From: Actinomycetota bacterium
GTDB lineage: Bacteria > Actinomycetota > Thermoleophilia > Solirubrobacterales > Solirubrobacteraceae
Assembly: GCA_005883215.1 (NCBI GenBank)
Contig: VAYS01000007.1
Location: forward strand, 1 to 64,000
Reading direction: 5' to 3'
DNA: 64,000 nt
Shown here: piece after piece, positions 22,317 through 33,411 of the stretch
Layout of the letters: each line of letters opens with the position of its first letter
How positions within the stretch are numbered: position 1 is the stretch's first letter
Position numbers and translations under genes: made by a program
Notes under the pieces: model-generated
What the model saw: only the letters and a program-made list of their open reading frames with translations
Told to the model about the DNA's origin: nothing
Databases searched by the model: none

Positions 22317-24394
22317 CAGGGGCTGTCGCGGCGTCTGCGGGGCCCGCCGGCCGGGTCCGCCTCCTCGGCGCCGTCGCCCTCCCGCCCCCCGTTGGCGCCG
22401 TCGGCGCCGTCTTTGCCGCCGGCGCCGTCGGACCTGGGCCCCGGGGGCGCGAACGAGGGCGCCGGTCGGCGGGGGCTGAGGAGGGCTTTGTGCCGCGCGT
22501 CCAGGGGGGTCTGCTCGGCGGCGAGCTGCTGGTCGGACTGAATCACGTGCATGACGGCGTTGATCAGGGCCAGATGGGTGAACGCCTGGGGGAAGTTGCC
22601 CAGGTGCCTGCCGCTGTGGGCGTCGATCTCCTCGGCATACAGGTCGAGGGGGCTGGCGTAGCCCAGCAGGCGCTCGCACAGGTTGCGCGCCTGTTGGGCC
22701 TCGCCGATCTCGGCCAGCGCCGAGACCAGCCAGAACGAGCAGATGGTGAACGTCCCCTCGCGTCCGCTGAACCCGTCGTCGGTCTCCTCGACCTTGTAGC
22801 GCTGGACCAGCCCGTGGACGGTCAGCTCGCGAGCGATGGCCATCACCGTGGCCCGCACCCGGTCGTCGTCGGGCGGCAAGAAGCGCACCAGGGGCATCAG
22901 CAGCAGCGACGCGTCCAGCGCGTCGGTCTCGTAGTGCTGGGTGAACACGCCGCGCTCGTCGATGCCGTTGGCGCAGACGTCGGCGTGGATCTCGTCGGCC
23001 GCCTGCTGCCAGGCCTCGGCCCGCTCTTCGTCCTCGCGCAACAGCGCCAGGCGCGAGCCGCGGTCCACCGCCACCCAGCAGAACATCTTCGACGAGGTGA
23101 AGTGCTTGGGCTCGCCACGGATCTCCCAGATGCCGCGGTCGGGCTCGCGCCAATGCTCGAGCGCGGTCTCCACCTGGCGCACCAGGATCGGCCACACGCG
23201 CTCGTCCAGCCGATCGCGCGACTTGGTGTGCAGGAAGACCGAGTCGAGCACTGCGCCCCACACGTCGTGCTGCTTTTGGTTGTAGGCGCCGTTGCCCACT
23301 CGCACCGGCCGGGCGCCCTCGTAGCCGTGCAGGTCATCGAGCTGGCGCTCGTCGAGCTGGCGCTCGCCCTGGACTCCGTACATGACCTGGAGGTCCTCCT
23401 CGGCCTCGGCCACGTCGGCGATGAAGTAGAAGAAGTCGTTGGCCTCCCAGTCGAAGCCCAGCGTGAACAGGCCCCAGAGGGTGAACGTCGAGTCCCGGAT
23501 CCAGCTGTAGCGGTAGTCCCAGTTGCGCTCGCCGCCCGGCGTCTCGGGCAGCGAGGTGGTGGCGGCGGCGATCATCGCCCCGGTGGGGGCGTAGGTGAGG
23601 CTCTTGAGCGTGAGCGCGCTGCGCTGCAGGTAGGTGCGCCAGGGGTGGTCTGGGAAGTCGCCCCGGTCTAGCCAGTGCTGCCAGTGGTGGGCGGTCCACA
23701 CCAGGCGCTCATAGGCCTCCTCGTAGGTGCTCGGCGCGGGGTGCTCGGACCAGCTCAGCGCACAGAAGTGGTACTCACCCTCCTTGATCAGCGTGCGGGC
23801 GGTGGCGCGCGGTCCCTCAAAGCCCACCCGCATGTCGGTGGTGAGCTTGAGCTTGATGTCCTCGTCCTCGGCCGTGCATACCGCCTCGTAGTAGCCCTCG
23901 TCGCTGTAGTCCCAGTGGCCCCGCTTGCGCCCGTAGTCGAACACCGGCTCGCATTCGAGGCCGAGCTGGACCTCGCCGTTGACGCAGCGCACGGTGCGCA
24001 GCAGCACGTGGTCGGCGTCGTAGTCGGTCGGCGAGCGCCGGTGGGTATGCGAGCGATCCTCGGGGTGATGCCAGGGGCCGATCAGCAGCAGGTCTCGCAC
24101 GATGATCCAGCCGCCGCGCGTCCCCCAGCTCGTCTCGAGCACCATCGTCCCGGGCAGGTAGCGCCGCGCCGCGGGAACGGTGACGTCGACTGGTCCGAGC
24201 CGGAAGCCGCCGGCGTCGCGGTCGAGCATCGCGGCGAACACGCTCGGGGAGTCCATCCGCGGCAGGCACATCCACTCGATGTTTCCGCTCGGCGCCACGA
24301 GCGCCGTCGTCTCGCAGTCCGACAGGAACGCGTAGTCGGCGATGGGGGGAAACGGGCTGGCGCCCACCGAGGCGTCGCTGACCACGTGGCTCAT
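22316..24394 (-). CDS. Glycoside hydrolase family 15 (trehalase/glucoamylase-like)
   Basis: A 692-residue GH15 protein. It has the N-terminal beta-sandwich ('FPPIADYAFLSDCETTALVAPSGNIEW', opening shown in part: 'IADYAFLSDCETTAL'), then the (alpha/alpha)6 barrel with 'GGERNWDYRYSWIRDSTF', 'RGIWEIRGEPKHFTSSKM' and 'GREGTFTICSFWLVSALA', which hold the two catalytic Glu regions. This closely resembles actinobacterial alpha,alpha-trehalases of GH15, so trehalose to two glucose is the likely reaction; glucoamylase or glucodextranase is the alternative. The last 50 residues are Gly/Asp/Arg-rich and disordered. No signal peptide, so it works on an internal glucoside. ATG 24394 overlaps the opcA stop by four bases. 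Confidence 0.93.
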   Translation of the reverse strand: MSHVVSDASVGASPFPPIADYAFLSDCETTALVAPSGNIEWMCLPRMDSPSVFAAMLDRDAGGFRLGPVDVTVPAARRYLPGTMVLETSWGTRGGWIIVRDLLLIGPWHHPEDRSHTHRRSPTDYDADHVLLRTVRCVNGEVQLGLECEPVFDYGRKRGHWDYSDEGYYEAVCTAEDEDIKLKLTTDMRVGFEGPRATARTLIKEGEYHFCALSWSEHPAPSTYEEAYERLVWTAHHWQHWLDRGDFPDHPWRTYLQRSALTLKSLTYAPTGAMIAAATTSLPETPGGERNWDYRYSWIRDSTFTLWGLFTLGFDWEANDFFYFIADVAEAEEDLQVMYGVQGERQLDERQLDDLHGYEGARPVRVGNGAYNQKQHDVWGAVLDSVFLHTKSRDRLDERVWPILVRQVETALEHWREPDRGIWEIRGEPKHFTSSKMFCWVAVDRGSRLALLREDEERAEAWQQAADEIHADVCANGIDERGVFTQHYETDALDASLLLMPLVRFLPPDDDRVRATVMAIARELTVHGLVQRYKVEETDDGFSGREGTFTICSFWLVSALAEIGEAQQARNLCERLLGYASPLDLYAEEIDAHSGRHLGNFPQAFTHLALINAVMHVIQSDQQLAAEQTPLDARHKALLSPRRPAPSFAPPGPRSDGAGGKDGADGANGGREGDGAEEADPAGGPRRRRDSP

Positions 24395-25452
24395 GGCGCC
24401 ATCACACACGCGGCGCTAAGCGCCGGCTGGTAGGTGGGATCGCGCAGGAGCGCCTGCCGGATCCCCTCGCCGAGGATTCCCGCCTCGCCCCGGGAGGCGC
24501 CGAGCAGGGTCCACTCCCGCTCGGACCCGTCGCGCTGGCGCAGCACGGCGTGCAATCCGCCGGCGCCACGGTCCAGCGAGAGCGAGGTCCCCCCCGCCAT
24601 CTCGATGGTGATGCCCACCAGCCCCCGCACGTTCTGGGGGGTGGGCACCAGCTCGATGGCGACGTGGCCGCGCGAGCTGCCCAGGCGCCCGCTCAGCCGG
24701 TTGCCGGAGTCGATCAGCTGCGAGGGTTGCCACCCCAGCCGAGAGGCGAGCCAGCCCGCCAGCAGCAGCCCGGCGATGCCCGAGTCGGGGTGGTGGCGGA
24801 TATGCAGACCGGTGATGTGGCGCAGTTGTGGTCGCTGGTCCGGGGGATCGAACGTGGCCGCGATGCGCTCGCGCCACGGTGTCGAGCGAAGCCAGGCGAG
24901 ATCGACCACGTAGGCGCGCTCGGAAAATCCGTGCGCCCGGTCCAGAGCCTCGTCGAGCTCGGGCTCGTCCACCGAGTCAAGCAGGACGACCTGGGTGAGG
25001 TGCAAGATCGCCTCCACCGCCCGGTAGTGGCCGTGGGGCGCCCACACCACGGTGGAGAGGTCGGTGACCACCAGCGGGTCGACGATCGTGTCCAGGTGGG
25101 GAAGGTGCTGCTCGCCCAGCTCGACGATCACCGTCTCCCGGATCTCGGCCAGCTCGTCCGCCTCGGGGTCGGCATCGGTGGCGAGCATCGCGCGGGCGTC
25201 GAGGCGGGTGCGGCGGGCCTCGACCGCGCACACGATCGTGCGCGAGGGGTGGTAGCGGCCCACCTGGCGCAGGCGGTTGGCGATCTCGCCGCTCCACTGG
25301 CGATCCACGATGCACACCAGATTGAGCACCCGGGCGGGCACGTAGGCGTCGCTCTCGGCGTGACGCTCGGCCAGCATCTCGCGCAGGGCGGCGTCGATGG
25401 CCGAAGGGTCGGTGTCCTGGGCGCTCCAGACGCTGTCGCTGGTGGGAGACAC
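24391..25452 (-). CDS. opcA: Glucose-6-phosphate dehydrogenase assembly protein OpcA
   Basis: A 353-residue OpcA, an allosteric or assembly partner of Zwf found in cyanobacteria and actinobacteria. Recognisable stretches: 'ARVLNLVCIVDRQWSGEI', 'RYHPSRTIVCAVEAR', 'VTDLSTVVWAPHGHY' and 'GLHIRHHPDSGIAGLLLAGWLASRLGW'. The start ATG/GTG at 25452 follows zwf by 31 bases, the conserved zwf-opcA order; it ends with an ATGA overlap into the GH15 gene. In cyanobacteria OpcA activity depends on redox state; whether that applies here is unknown. Confidence 0.94.
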   Translation of the reverse strand: MSPTSDSVWSAQDTDPSAIDAALREMLAERHAESDAYVPARVLNLVCIVDRQWSGEIANRLRQVGRYHPSRTIVCAVEARRTRLDARAMLATDADPEADELAEIRETVIVELGEQHLPHLDTIVDPLVVTDLSTVVWAPHGHYRAVEAILHLTQVVLLDSVDEPELDEALDRAHGFSERAYVVDLAWLRSTPWRERIAATFDPPDQRPQLRHITGLHIRHHPDSGIAGLLLAGWLASRLGWQPSQLIDSGNRLSGRLGSSRGHVAIELVPTPQNVRGLVGITIEMAGGTSLSLDRGAGGLHAVLRQRDGSEREWTLLGASRGEAGILGEGIRQALLRDPTYQPALSAACVMAP

Positions 25453-25483
25453 GTGCGCTAGCGGACCAGCCGGGGTATCGGCC

Positions 25484-27052
25484 CTACAGCGCCCGCCAGC
25501 GGTCGTCGCCGAGCATCAGCGCGTTGACTTCGTCGGGGCCTTGGCTGCCCGCCGGGTACTGCGGCAGGGGCCCCGCGGTCTGCTCCCATGTGCGCACGAT
25601 CGGGTCGCACACGCGCCACTGGGCCTCGACCTCGTCGTTGCGGGTAAATAGCGTGGCGTCGCCGCGCATGGCGTCCATGATCAGCCGCTCGTAGGCCTCG
25701 GGCGACTGGGACAGAAACGAGGTGCCGTAGAGGAATTCCATCTGCACCGGGCGGATGCGCATGCGCGTGCCGGGGATCTTGGCCCCCAACGACAGTGACA
25801 CGCCCTCGTTGGGCTGGATCATCAGAACCAGCGTGTTGGGGCGCACCCCCAGCGAACCATCCTGCTGAAAGGCGAGGTGGGGGACCGGGCGCAGGGTGAC
25901 CGCGATCTCGGTCGCCTTGCGCGCCAAGCGCTTGCCCGTGCGCAGGTAGAAGGGGACCCCGGCCCAGCGCCAGTTGTCGACGTGCAGGCGCAGCGCGGCA
26001 AAGGTCTCGGTGTTGGAGTCCTCGGGGACGCCCTCCTCCTGCAGATAGCCGGGGACCGGGTCCCCGCCCGACACCCCCGGCCCGTACTGGGCACGGGCCG
26101 CCATGTGCGGGACGGTCTCGGGCGTCGGCGCATCGATCGCCCGCAGCACCTTGACCTTCTCGTCGCGTACCGGGTCGGCGGAGAAGTCCACCGGGGGCTC
26201 CATGGCCAGCAGGCACAACAGCTGCAGCATGTGGTTCTGGACCAGGTCGCGCAACGCGCCCGCGCTGTCGTAGTAGCCCGCGCGCGAGCCGATGCCGATG
26301 TCCTCGGCGGCGGTGATCTGCACCGAGTCGATGTAGTTGCGGTTCCACAGGGGCTCGAACATGCCGTTGGCGAAGCGAAACGCCAGCACGTTCTGGACCG
26401 TCTCCTTGCCCAAGTAGTGGTCGATGCGAAAGACCTGTCTCTCGTCGAACACCGAGAGCACCTCGTGGTTGAGCGCCCGGGCCTCTTCGAGGTAGGTGCC
26501 GAACGGCTTCTCGATTATCACCCGCACGTCGCTGTCTCCGTGGCGTTGAAGGCCGTGGTCCCCCAGCGCCTTGACGATGACCGGGAAGAACGCGGGCGCG
26601 GTGGAGAGGTAGAAGGCCCGGTTGAGCGCCTGGCCGGTCTTTTCGTCGAACTCGTCGAGCGTGTCCGAGAGCTTGGAGTAGACGTCCGCGTCGTCGAAGC
26701 TACCCGGTATGTAGCGGATCTCGTCGAGCAGCTCCTGGAGGACCTTCTCGTCGGGCTCGCGTCGGGAGAATTGACGTACCGCGTCGATGGCCATCTCGCG
26801 GTAGTCGCCGTGGGGCATGTCGCTGCGCGAGACGCCGACCAGGTGAAAGCGCTCGGGCAGGGCGCCCTCGTGGGCGAGGTTGTAGAGGGCGGGCAGCAGC
26901 TTGCGGCGCGCCAGATCGCCGGTGGCCCCGAAGATGACCAGCGTGGTGGGGTGAACCGGGAGCCGCTCGAGGCCCTCGACGAGCGGGTTGACCTCCTCCG
27001 GCGCCCGGCTCGGCCGCGGCTGGGTGGCGGTCGCCGGGGCCCCGTCGCTCAT
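25484..27052 (-). CDS. zwf: Glucose-6-phosphate 1-dehydrogenase
   Basis: A 522-residue Zwf, which oxidises glucose-6-phosphate to 6-phosphogluconolactone with NADP. The nucleotide motif is 'LVIFGATGDLARRKLLPAL' (about residues 38-56), the substrate/catalytic block 'FRIDHYLGKETVQNVLAFR' and the later 'VIIEKPFG' strand. ATG 27052 ('MSDGAPATATQPRP') gives a short disordered lead before the Rossmann fold; longer readings add only Arg/Gly-rich sequence. It lies 55 bases after gnd and 31 before opcA, in the sugar-catabolic run. Confidence 0.97.
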   Translation of the reverse strand: MSDGAPATATQPRPSRAPEEVNPLVEGLERLPVHPTTLVIFGATGDLARRKLLPALYNLAHEGALPERFHLVGVSRSDMPHGDYREMAIDAVRQFSRREPDEKVLQELLDEIRYIPGSFDDADVYSKLSDTLDEFDEKTGQALNRAFYLSTAPAFFPVIVKALGDHGLQRHGDSDVRVIIEKPFGTYLEEARALNHEVLSVFDERQVFRIDHYLGKETVQNVLAFRFANGMFEPLWNRNYIDSVQITAAEDIGIGSRAGYYDSAGALRDLVQNHMLQLLCLLAMEPPVDFSADPVRDEKVKVLRAIDAPTPETVPHMAARAQYGPGVSGGDPVPGYLQEEGVPEDSNTETFAALRLHVDNWRWAGVPFYLRTGKRLARKATEIAVTLRPVPHLAFQQDGSLGVRPNTLVLMIQPNEGVSLSLGAKIPGTRMRIRPVQMEFLYGTSFLSQSPEAYERLIMDAMRGDATLFTRNDEVEAQWRVCDPIVRTWEQTAGPLPQYPAGSQGPDEVNALMLGDDRWRAL

Positions 27053-27107
27053 GACCGGGACCGTAGCGCGGGGCGACCCCGTGGCGCCACCCCGGGGCGC
27101 GGGCGCC

Positions 27108-28045
<938 letters not shown>

Positions 28046-28046
<1 letters not shown>

Positions 28047-30835
28047 CAGAGCATCTCCTTGATCTTGGCGGTGAGCTCGCGCAGCGCCGCCACCGGATCA
28101 TCCCCGGTGAGGCGCACGCGCTCGGCCGGCCGGTCGTGGCCGCGCAGGGTCTGCAGGTCTCCGATCGCCTGGGCGTTCTTGAGCGTGCCGAAGGTGTAGG
28201 GCGAGCCCGGGATCTCCGCATCCTCCGGGCCGTCCCAGACCAGCTGCAGGAAGCGCCCGGTGGCCGGCCCGCCCTTGTGGAACTGGCCCGTGGAGTGCAG
28301 GAAGCGCGGCCCATAGCCGAACGTGGTCGTGGCCCTGGTGGCGTCGCGGATCGTGGTGCGCAGCTCGGCCATCGCCCCGGCGAACTCATCCGACGGGGGC
28401 ACGTAGGCCATGATCGCCACATAGGCCGGCGGCTCGGCCGCCCCCAGCAGCGCGCGCAGCGCGTCATCGCCGGCGTCGGGCAGCTCTGGGAGCTTGCCCT
28501 GGGCCTGGTAGTCGTCGAGCACCCGCTCGGTGTTGTCCTTGGCCTCTTGCACGTTGGGTTGGTCGAACGGGTTGATGCCCAGGACCCAGCCGGCGGTCGC
28601 GGTGGCGAACTCCGAGAAGAAGAAGATCCGCCCCAGGTCGGTCGGTCCGTAGGCAGTGAGCGTCAGGGTCGGGTGCCCGGCCTCGCCCAGCGCGGCGACT
28701 CGCTTTTCCATCTCCTCGTCGGGCGAGTCGCCGTTTCGCAGGTAGGCGAACACCCGATCTGGACCGTAGGCGGAGGGCTCGCCCAGGGGCTCGTCGGCCA
28801 CCGGCAGTACTCCCCGCCCGTGCTTGCCGGTGCTCTCGGCCACCAGCTGCTCGGCCCACAGGCCGAAGCTGGCGATGGGCTCCGAGACGAGGAAGGTGAG
28901 CTTGTCGCGGCCCCGCAGCCCGAGCTCGCCGAGCGCCAGCCCCAGCCACAGGCCGGAGTTTGATTGGGTGGAGTCAAAGCTCGAACAACCCTGCTCGGCC
29001 ACGCCGCACGCATCGAGCAGCGCGCCGAGGTCCACGCCCATCAGCGCCGCTGGCACCAGCCCGAAGTGCGACAGCGCCGAGTAGCGCCCGCCGATATTGG
29101 GGTCGTTGAGGAACGTGCGCCGGAAGCCGTGCTCGTCGGCCAGCTTCACCAGCGGGCTGCCGGGGTCGGTGATGGCCGTGAAGTGCCGGCCGGCGTTCTC
29201 GCCGGCGATCTCCCGCACCCGGGCGTGGAAGTGGGCGAACAGGGACAGCGTCTCCACCGTGCCTCCCGACTTGGTGGAGACCAGGAACAGGGTGCTCGCC
29301 AGGTCGAGCGCTCGCTCGAGCCCGAGCAGCGCCGTGGGGTCGGTGGAGTCGAGCACGTGCAGGCGCATGCCGGCGCCGCCGCCGTTGGCCGACGCCCCCG
29401 CCGCGCCGGCGGGCGAGCCGAAGCTGCGGCGCATGACCTCCGGAGCCAGGCTCGAGCCCCCCATTCCCAGCAGCACCGCGTCGGTGAGCCCGTCCTGGCG
29501 ACAGGAGGCGGCGAAGGCGCCCAGGTCGTCGACCTGCTCGGCCATCCGGTCGGCGACGGTCAGCCACCCGAGCCGGTTGCCGATCTCCGGCACCCCGGGG
29601 CCACCCCACAGGCTCTCGTCGCGCCGCCAGATGCGCCGCGCCACCTGCTCGTCGGTGGCCTTGCGCACGCGCTCGGCCACCGCCGTCTCGAGCTCCTCGG
29701 GCAGCTTGCCCTCGATCGTCTTGGGACGGCCGGTGATCAGCGCGTCGCGCTTGTCGTCGAGGGCGGCGAGGAGCTTGTCCATCGGCTCGACGAAGAGCCG
29801 GATGCCGTCGTCGAGCAGCTTGCGGGTGACGTCGTCCATGTCGATGCCCGCGTGCGCCAGGGCCTCGAGGTCTCCGGTGGGGTCGATCAGCGCGGTCTCC
29901 GGCTCGATCTCCGCCTTCTCGGCGACCGCCAACAGCGTGGGCATCGGCATCGTGTTGACGGTGGTGGGCGCGACCAGCTCCTCTACGTACTTGGTGTCCG
30001 GGTAGGCGGGGTTCTTGACCCCGGTTGACGCCCACAGCGGGCGCTGCACCGGGGCCCCCGCCTGGCGTAGCGCGGCGAAGCGCTCGCCGTGGAAGATCTG
30101 CTGAAAGCGCCGGTAGGCGGTGCGCGCGTTGGCCACCGCGGCCCTCCCGGCCAGGTCGGTGCGGCCCAGCTCCTCCAGGCGCTTGTCGACCTCGGAGTCC
30201 ACGCGGGAGACGAAGAAGCTGGCCACCGAGTGCGGGTCCGGCGTCTTGGCCTCGGCGTGGCGGCGCTCGAGCCCGCGGATGTAGGCCTCGGCCACGTTGG
30301 CGTAGGAGTCCACCGAGAACAGCAGCGTCACGTTGACGTTGACGCCCTCGTAGGTCATCTGCTCGATCGCCGGAACGCCCTCGCTGGTGCCGGGGATCTT
30401 GATCATCACGTTGGGCCGGTCTACGGCTCCCCAGTAGCCGCGGGCCTCCTTGATCGTCTGCTCGGTGTCGTGCGCCGCGTCGGGCCCGACCTCGAGCGAG
30501 ACGTAGCCGTCATAGCCCGAGGTCTCCTCCCACACCGACCGCAGAACATCGGCCGCCATCTGGACGTCGAGCACCGCCATCTGGTCGTAGAGGTCGCGTC
30601 CGGACAGGCCCCGTTCGACGAGCTGGTCGAGCTGGCTGTCGTAGTCCTCGCAGCCCAGGATCGCCTTCTCGAAGATCGCCGGGTTGGAAGTCACCCCGCG
30701 CAGCGAGTCCTCGACCACCAAGCGCTGGAGCTCGCCGCCCTCGATCAGGCCGCGGCGGATCTGGTCCAGCCACACGCTGGTGCCGGCGGCGGTCAGGGCC
30801 GCGAGCCGCTCGTTGATGTTCGCCGTGACGCTCAT
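28046..30835 (-). CDS. tal-pgi: Bifunctional transaldolase / glucose-6-phosphate isomerase
   Basis: A 929-residue natural fusion. Residues about 1-370 are a TalB-type transaldolase ('RGVTSNPAIFEKAI', 'MIKIPGTSEGVPAIEQMTYEGVNVN' in part 'VMIKIPGTSEGVPAI', catalytic Lys in that strand, 'ASTGVKNPAYPDTKYVEEL'). Residues about 395-929 are a phosphoglucose isomerase ('VLLGMGGSSLAPEVMRR', 'LFLVSTKSGGTVETL', 'GGRYSALSHFGLVPAAL', and the C-terminal 'FLHSTGQFHKGGP'). Such Tal-Pgi fusions are known in a few bacteria. ATG 30835 has a strong GAGGAAAGG ribosome site six bases upstream. The join contains a short Gly/Ala-rich stretch (near 'PAGAAGASANGGGAG') inside the isomerase part. It links the non-oxidative pentose pathway to glycolysis. 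Confidence 0.96.
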
Positions 30836-30863
30836 GCGTTGCCTTTCCTCGAAGACGGTTTCC

Positions 30864-32882
30864 TCATCCACCCAGCAGCCGGCGGCCGATCTCGACCGCG
30901 CGTTCGGCGGTGATGCCGAAGTGCTCGTAGACGTCGGCGGCCGGCCCGGACTCGCCGAACGTCTCCATGCCCAGGAACGCTCCGCGCGCTCCGATGAACC
31001 GGTCCCAGCCCAGCGGGCAGGCGGCCTCGACGGCCAGCCGCGCCGACACCCCTGGCGGCAGCACCCGGTCGCGGTAGTCGGCGTCGGTGGCCATGAACGT
31101 CTCCATGCAGGGCATCGAGACCACCCGCACCGCCGCGCCGTCGGCCCGCAATGGCTCGGCCGCCTCGACGCACAGCGATACCTCCGAACCGGTTCCGATC
31201 AGGATCAGCTCGGGCTGCTTTCCCTCGCTGTCGGAGAGCACGTAGGCGCCGCGCTCGATCGCGTCGTCGGGCACGGTGTCTGGATCGAGAACCGGCAGGC
31301 CCTGGCGCGACAGGGCCAGGGCGGTGGGTGCCTCCTCGGAGCGCAGGGCAAAACGCCAGGCCAGGGCGGTCTCGTTGGCGTCGGCGGGGCGAACCACGTT
31401 CAGGCGGGGCATCGCCCGCAGCGCGGCGAGGTGCTCGATCGGCTGGTGGGTGGGGCCGTCCTCGCCCAGGCCGATCGAGTCGTGGGTGTAGACCCAGATC
31501 ACCGGCAGCTTCATGAGCGCCGAGATCCGCACCGCCCCGCGCTGGTAGTCGGAGAACGTCAGGAAAGTCCCCCCGAAGGCGCGGAAGCCGTGCAGTCCCA
31601 GGCCGTTGACGATCGCCGCCATGCCGTGCTCGCGCACGCCGAAGCGGATGTTGCGTCCCTCGTAGCGGCCGCGCTCGACGGTGCCGCCGTCGTCGATGTC
31701 GGTCACGTTGGAGGTGGCCAGGTCGGCCGAGCCGCCGATCAGGTGCGGGATCGCCTTGGCCGCCCACTGGATGGTCTGGCCCGAGGCCTTACGGGTGGCC
31801 ATCTTCTCGCCGGGCTCAAAGCGGGGCAGGTCGGCGTCCCAGCCGGGGGCGATGGCGCCCCGATCGATGATCCGCAACGCGTCCGCCAGCTCGGGGTGCT
31901 CACGCTCGTAGATGGCGTAGCGCTCCTCCCATTCCTGCTGGAGCTCGCGGCCGCGGTCGCAGGCGCGCCGGAAGTGGGCCAGCGCCTCCTCGGGCACGTA
32001 GAAATGGGCGTCGGGGTCCCAGCCGTAGGCCTGCTTGGTCAGCCTGACTTCCTCCTCGCCCAGCGGTGAGCCATGGGCGTCGGAGGTGTCCTGCTTGTGG
32101 GGGCTGCCGTAGCCGATGTGGCTGCGCACGATGATCAGCGAGGGGCGGTCGTACTCGTCCATCGCCTCGCGCGTGGCTTGCTCGATGCGCTCCAGCGAGA
32201 GATCTTCACCCAGGTTGATCACGTGCCAGCCGTAGGCGTCGTAGCGCTCGCCGACGTTCTCGGACATCGTCTCCGAGGTGGGGCTGGCGAGCTGGATCCG
32301 GTTGTCGTCGTAGTAGGCGATCAGGCGACCCAGACCGAGGTGACCCGCCAGCGAGGAGGCCTCGGAGGCGATCCCCTCCTGCATATCCCCGTCGGAGGCG
32401 ATCGTGAACGTGTAGTGGTCGATGACCTCCTGGCCGGGCCGGTTAAAGCGGACGGCGAGCATGCGTTCGGCCAACGCCAGCCCCACCGACATGCTGATCC
32501 CCTGTCCCAGGGGGCCGGTGGTGGCCTCGATCCCCGGCGAGTACTTGCGCTCGGGGTGACCGGCGGTGGGCGACCCTACCTGGCGAAAATTCTTGATGTC
32601 CTCGAGCGTCAGCGGATAGCCGGTGAGGTAGAGGCTGGCGTAGAGCAGCATCGAGGCGTGCCCGGCCGAGAGCACGAAGCGGTCGCGGTTGAGCCAGTCG
32701 GGGTCGGCCGGGTTGTGGCGCATGACCCGGGTGTAGAGCACGTAGGCGAGCGGCGCGAGCGCCATCGGGGTGCCGGGATGGCCCGAGTCGGCCTTCTGCA
32801 CGGCGTCCATCGACAGCGTGCGGATCGTGTTGACGCACAGCTCGTCCAGGCGCTGGGCCTCTACGGTGGTGGTGGCGCTCAT
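30864..32882 (-). CDS. tkt: Transketolase
   Basis: A 672-residue thiamine-diphosphate enzyme that moves two-carbon units between pentose phosphate sugars. N-terminal ThDP region: '[21 protein letters not shown]', '[18 protein letters not shown]' and the '[21 protein letters not shown]' Gly-Asp motif; middle Pyr domain '[18 protein letters not shown]' and '[26 protein letters not shown]' in part; C-terminal domain '[18 protein letters not shown]'. Start ATG 32882 has GAGGAGGAGCG just upstream. It precedes tal-pgi by 28 bases and follows rpiB by 52 bases. Confidence 0.97.
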   Translation of the reverse strand: MSATTTVEAQRLDELCVNTIRTLSMDAVQKADSGHPGTPMALAPLAYVLYTRVMRHNPADPDWLNRDRFVLSAGHASMLLYASLYLTGYPLTLEDIKNFRQVGSPTAGHPERKYSPGIEATTGPLGQGISMSVGLALAERMLAVRFNRPGQEVIDHYTFTIASDGDMQEGIASEASSLAGHLGLGRLIAYYDDNRIQLASPTSETMSENVGERYDAYGWHVINLGEDLSLERIEQATREAMDEYDRPSLIIVRSHIGYGSPHKQDTSDAHGSPLGEEEVRLTKQAYGWDPDAHFYVPEEALAHFRRACDRGRELQQEWEERYAIYEREHPELADALRIIDRGAIAPGWDADLPRFEPGEKMATRKASGQTIQWAAKAIPHLIGGSADLATSNVTDIDDGGTVERGRYEGRNIRFGVREHGMAAIVNGLGLHGFRAFGGTFLTFSDYQRGAVRISALMKLPVIWVYTHDSIGLGEDGPTHQPIEHLAALRAMPRLNVVRPADANETALAWRFALRSEEAPTALALSRQGLPVLDPDTVPDDAIERGAYVLSDSEGKQPELILIGTGSEVSLCVEAAEPLRADGAAVRVVSMPCMETFMATDADYRDRVLPPGVSARLAVEAACPLGWDRFIGARGAFLGMETFGESGPAADVYEHFGITAERAVEIGRRLLGG

Positions 32883-32934
32883 CGTGCTCGCTCCTCCTCT
32901 GGCCGCGGGAACCTAAATGGGTATCGGGCTCGCC

Positions 32935-33411
32935 TCAAGGGCCCGCATGCTCGTCGAGCCCCTCCCAGTGGGCCGCGAGCCCGTCCTTTTCCATCTCCAG
33001 CACCTTTCCCACTCGACGCACGTGGCGCTCCTCGCCGGTGAAGCTGGCGCCCGCGAACGCCATCACACAGGCGGCTGCGAGCTCAGAGCCGACCACGCGT
33101 GCGCCCAGACAGGCCACGTTGACGTTGTCGTGCTGGACCGATTGGGCGGCGCTGTAGGTGTCGTGGGTGAGCGCCGCCCGGATCCCCGGAAGCTTGCACG
33201 CCGCCACCGCCACGCCGGCCCCCGAGCCGCACACGAGCACCCCGCGTTCGTACTCGCCCTCGGCCACTGCCCGCCCCACCGCCAGCGCGATGTCGGGGTA
33301 GTCCTCGGCGGTGCCCAGGTCGACCGCCTCGTGGCCGGCGTCGGCCAGCGCCTGCATGGTGCGCTCGCGGAGCGGTACCCCGGCGTGATCAAAGCCGCAA
33401 GCGATCCTCAC
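32935..33411 (-). CDS. rpiB: Ribose-5-phosphate isomerase B-type
   Basis: A 158-residue RpiB/LacAB-family isomerase, interconverting ribulose-5-phosphate and ribose-5-phosphate. Family features: 'IACGFDHAGVPLRERTM', 'DYPDIALAVGRAVAEGEYERG', the active-site Cys in 'VLVCGSGAGVAVAACKLPG', His-Asp at 'ALTHDTYSA', and 'HDNVNVACLGARVVG'. GTG 33411 overlaps the glk stop by four bases (GTGA), which fixes the start; the frame continues upstream without meaning. The family also contains other sugar-phosphate isomerases, but the neighbours make the pentose role very likely. Confidence 0.94.
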   Translation of the reverse strand: MRIACGFDHAGVPLRERTMQALADAGHEAVDLGTAEDYPDIALAVGRAVAEGEYERGVLVCGSGAGVAVAACKLPGIRAALTHDTYSAAQSVQHDNVNVACLGARVVGSELAAACVMAFAGASFTGEERHVRRVGKVLEMEKDGLAAHWEGLDEHAGP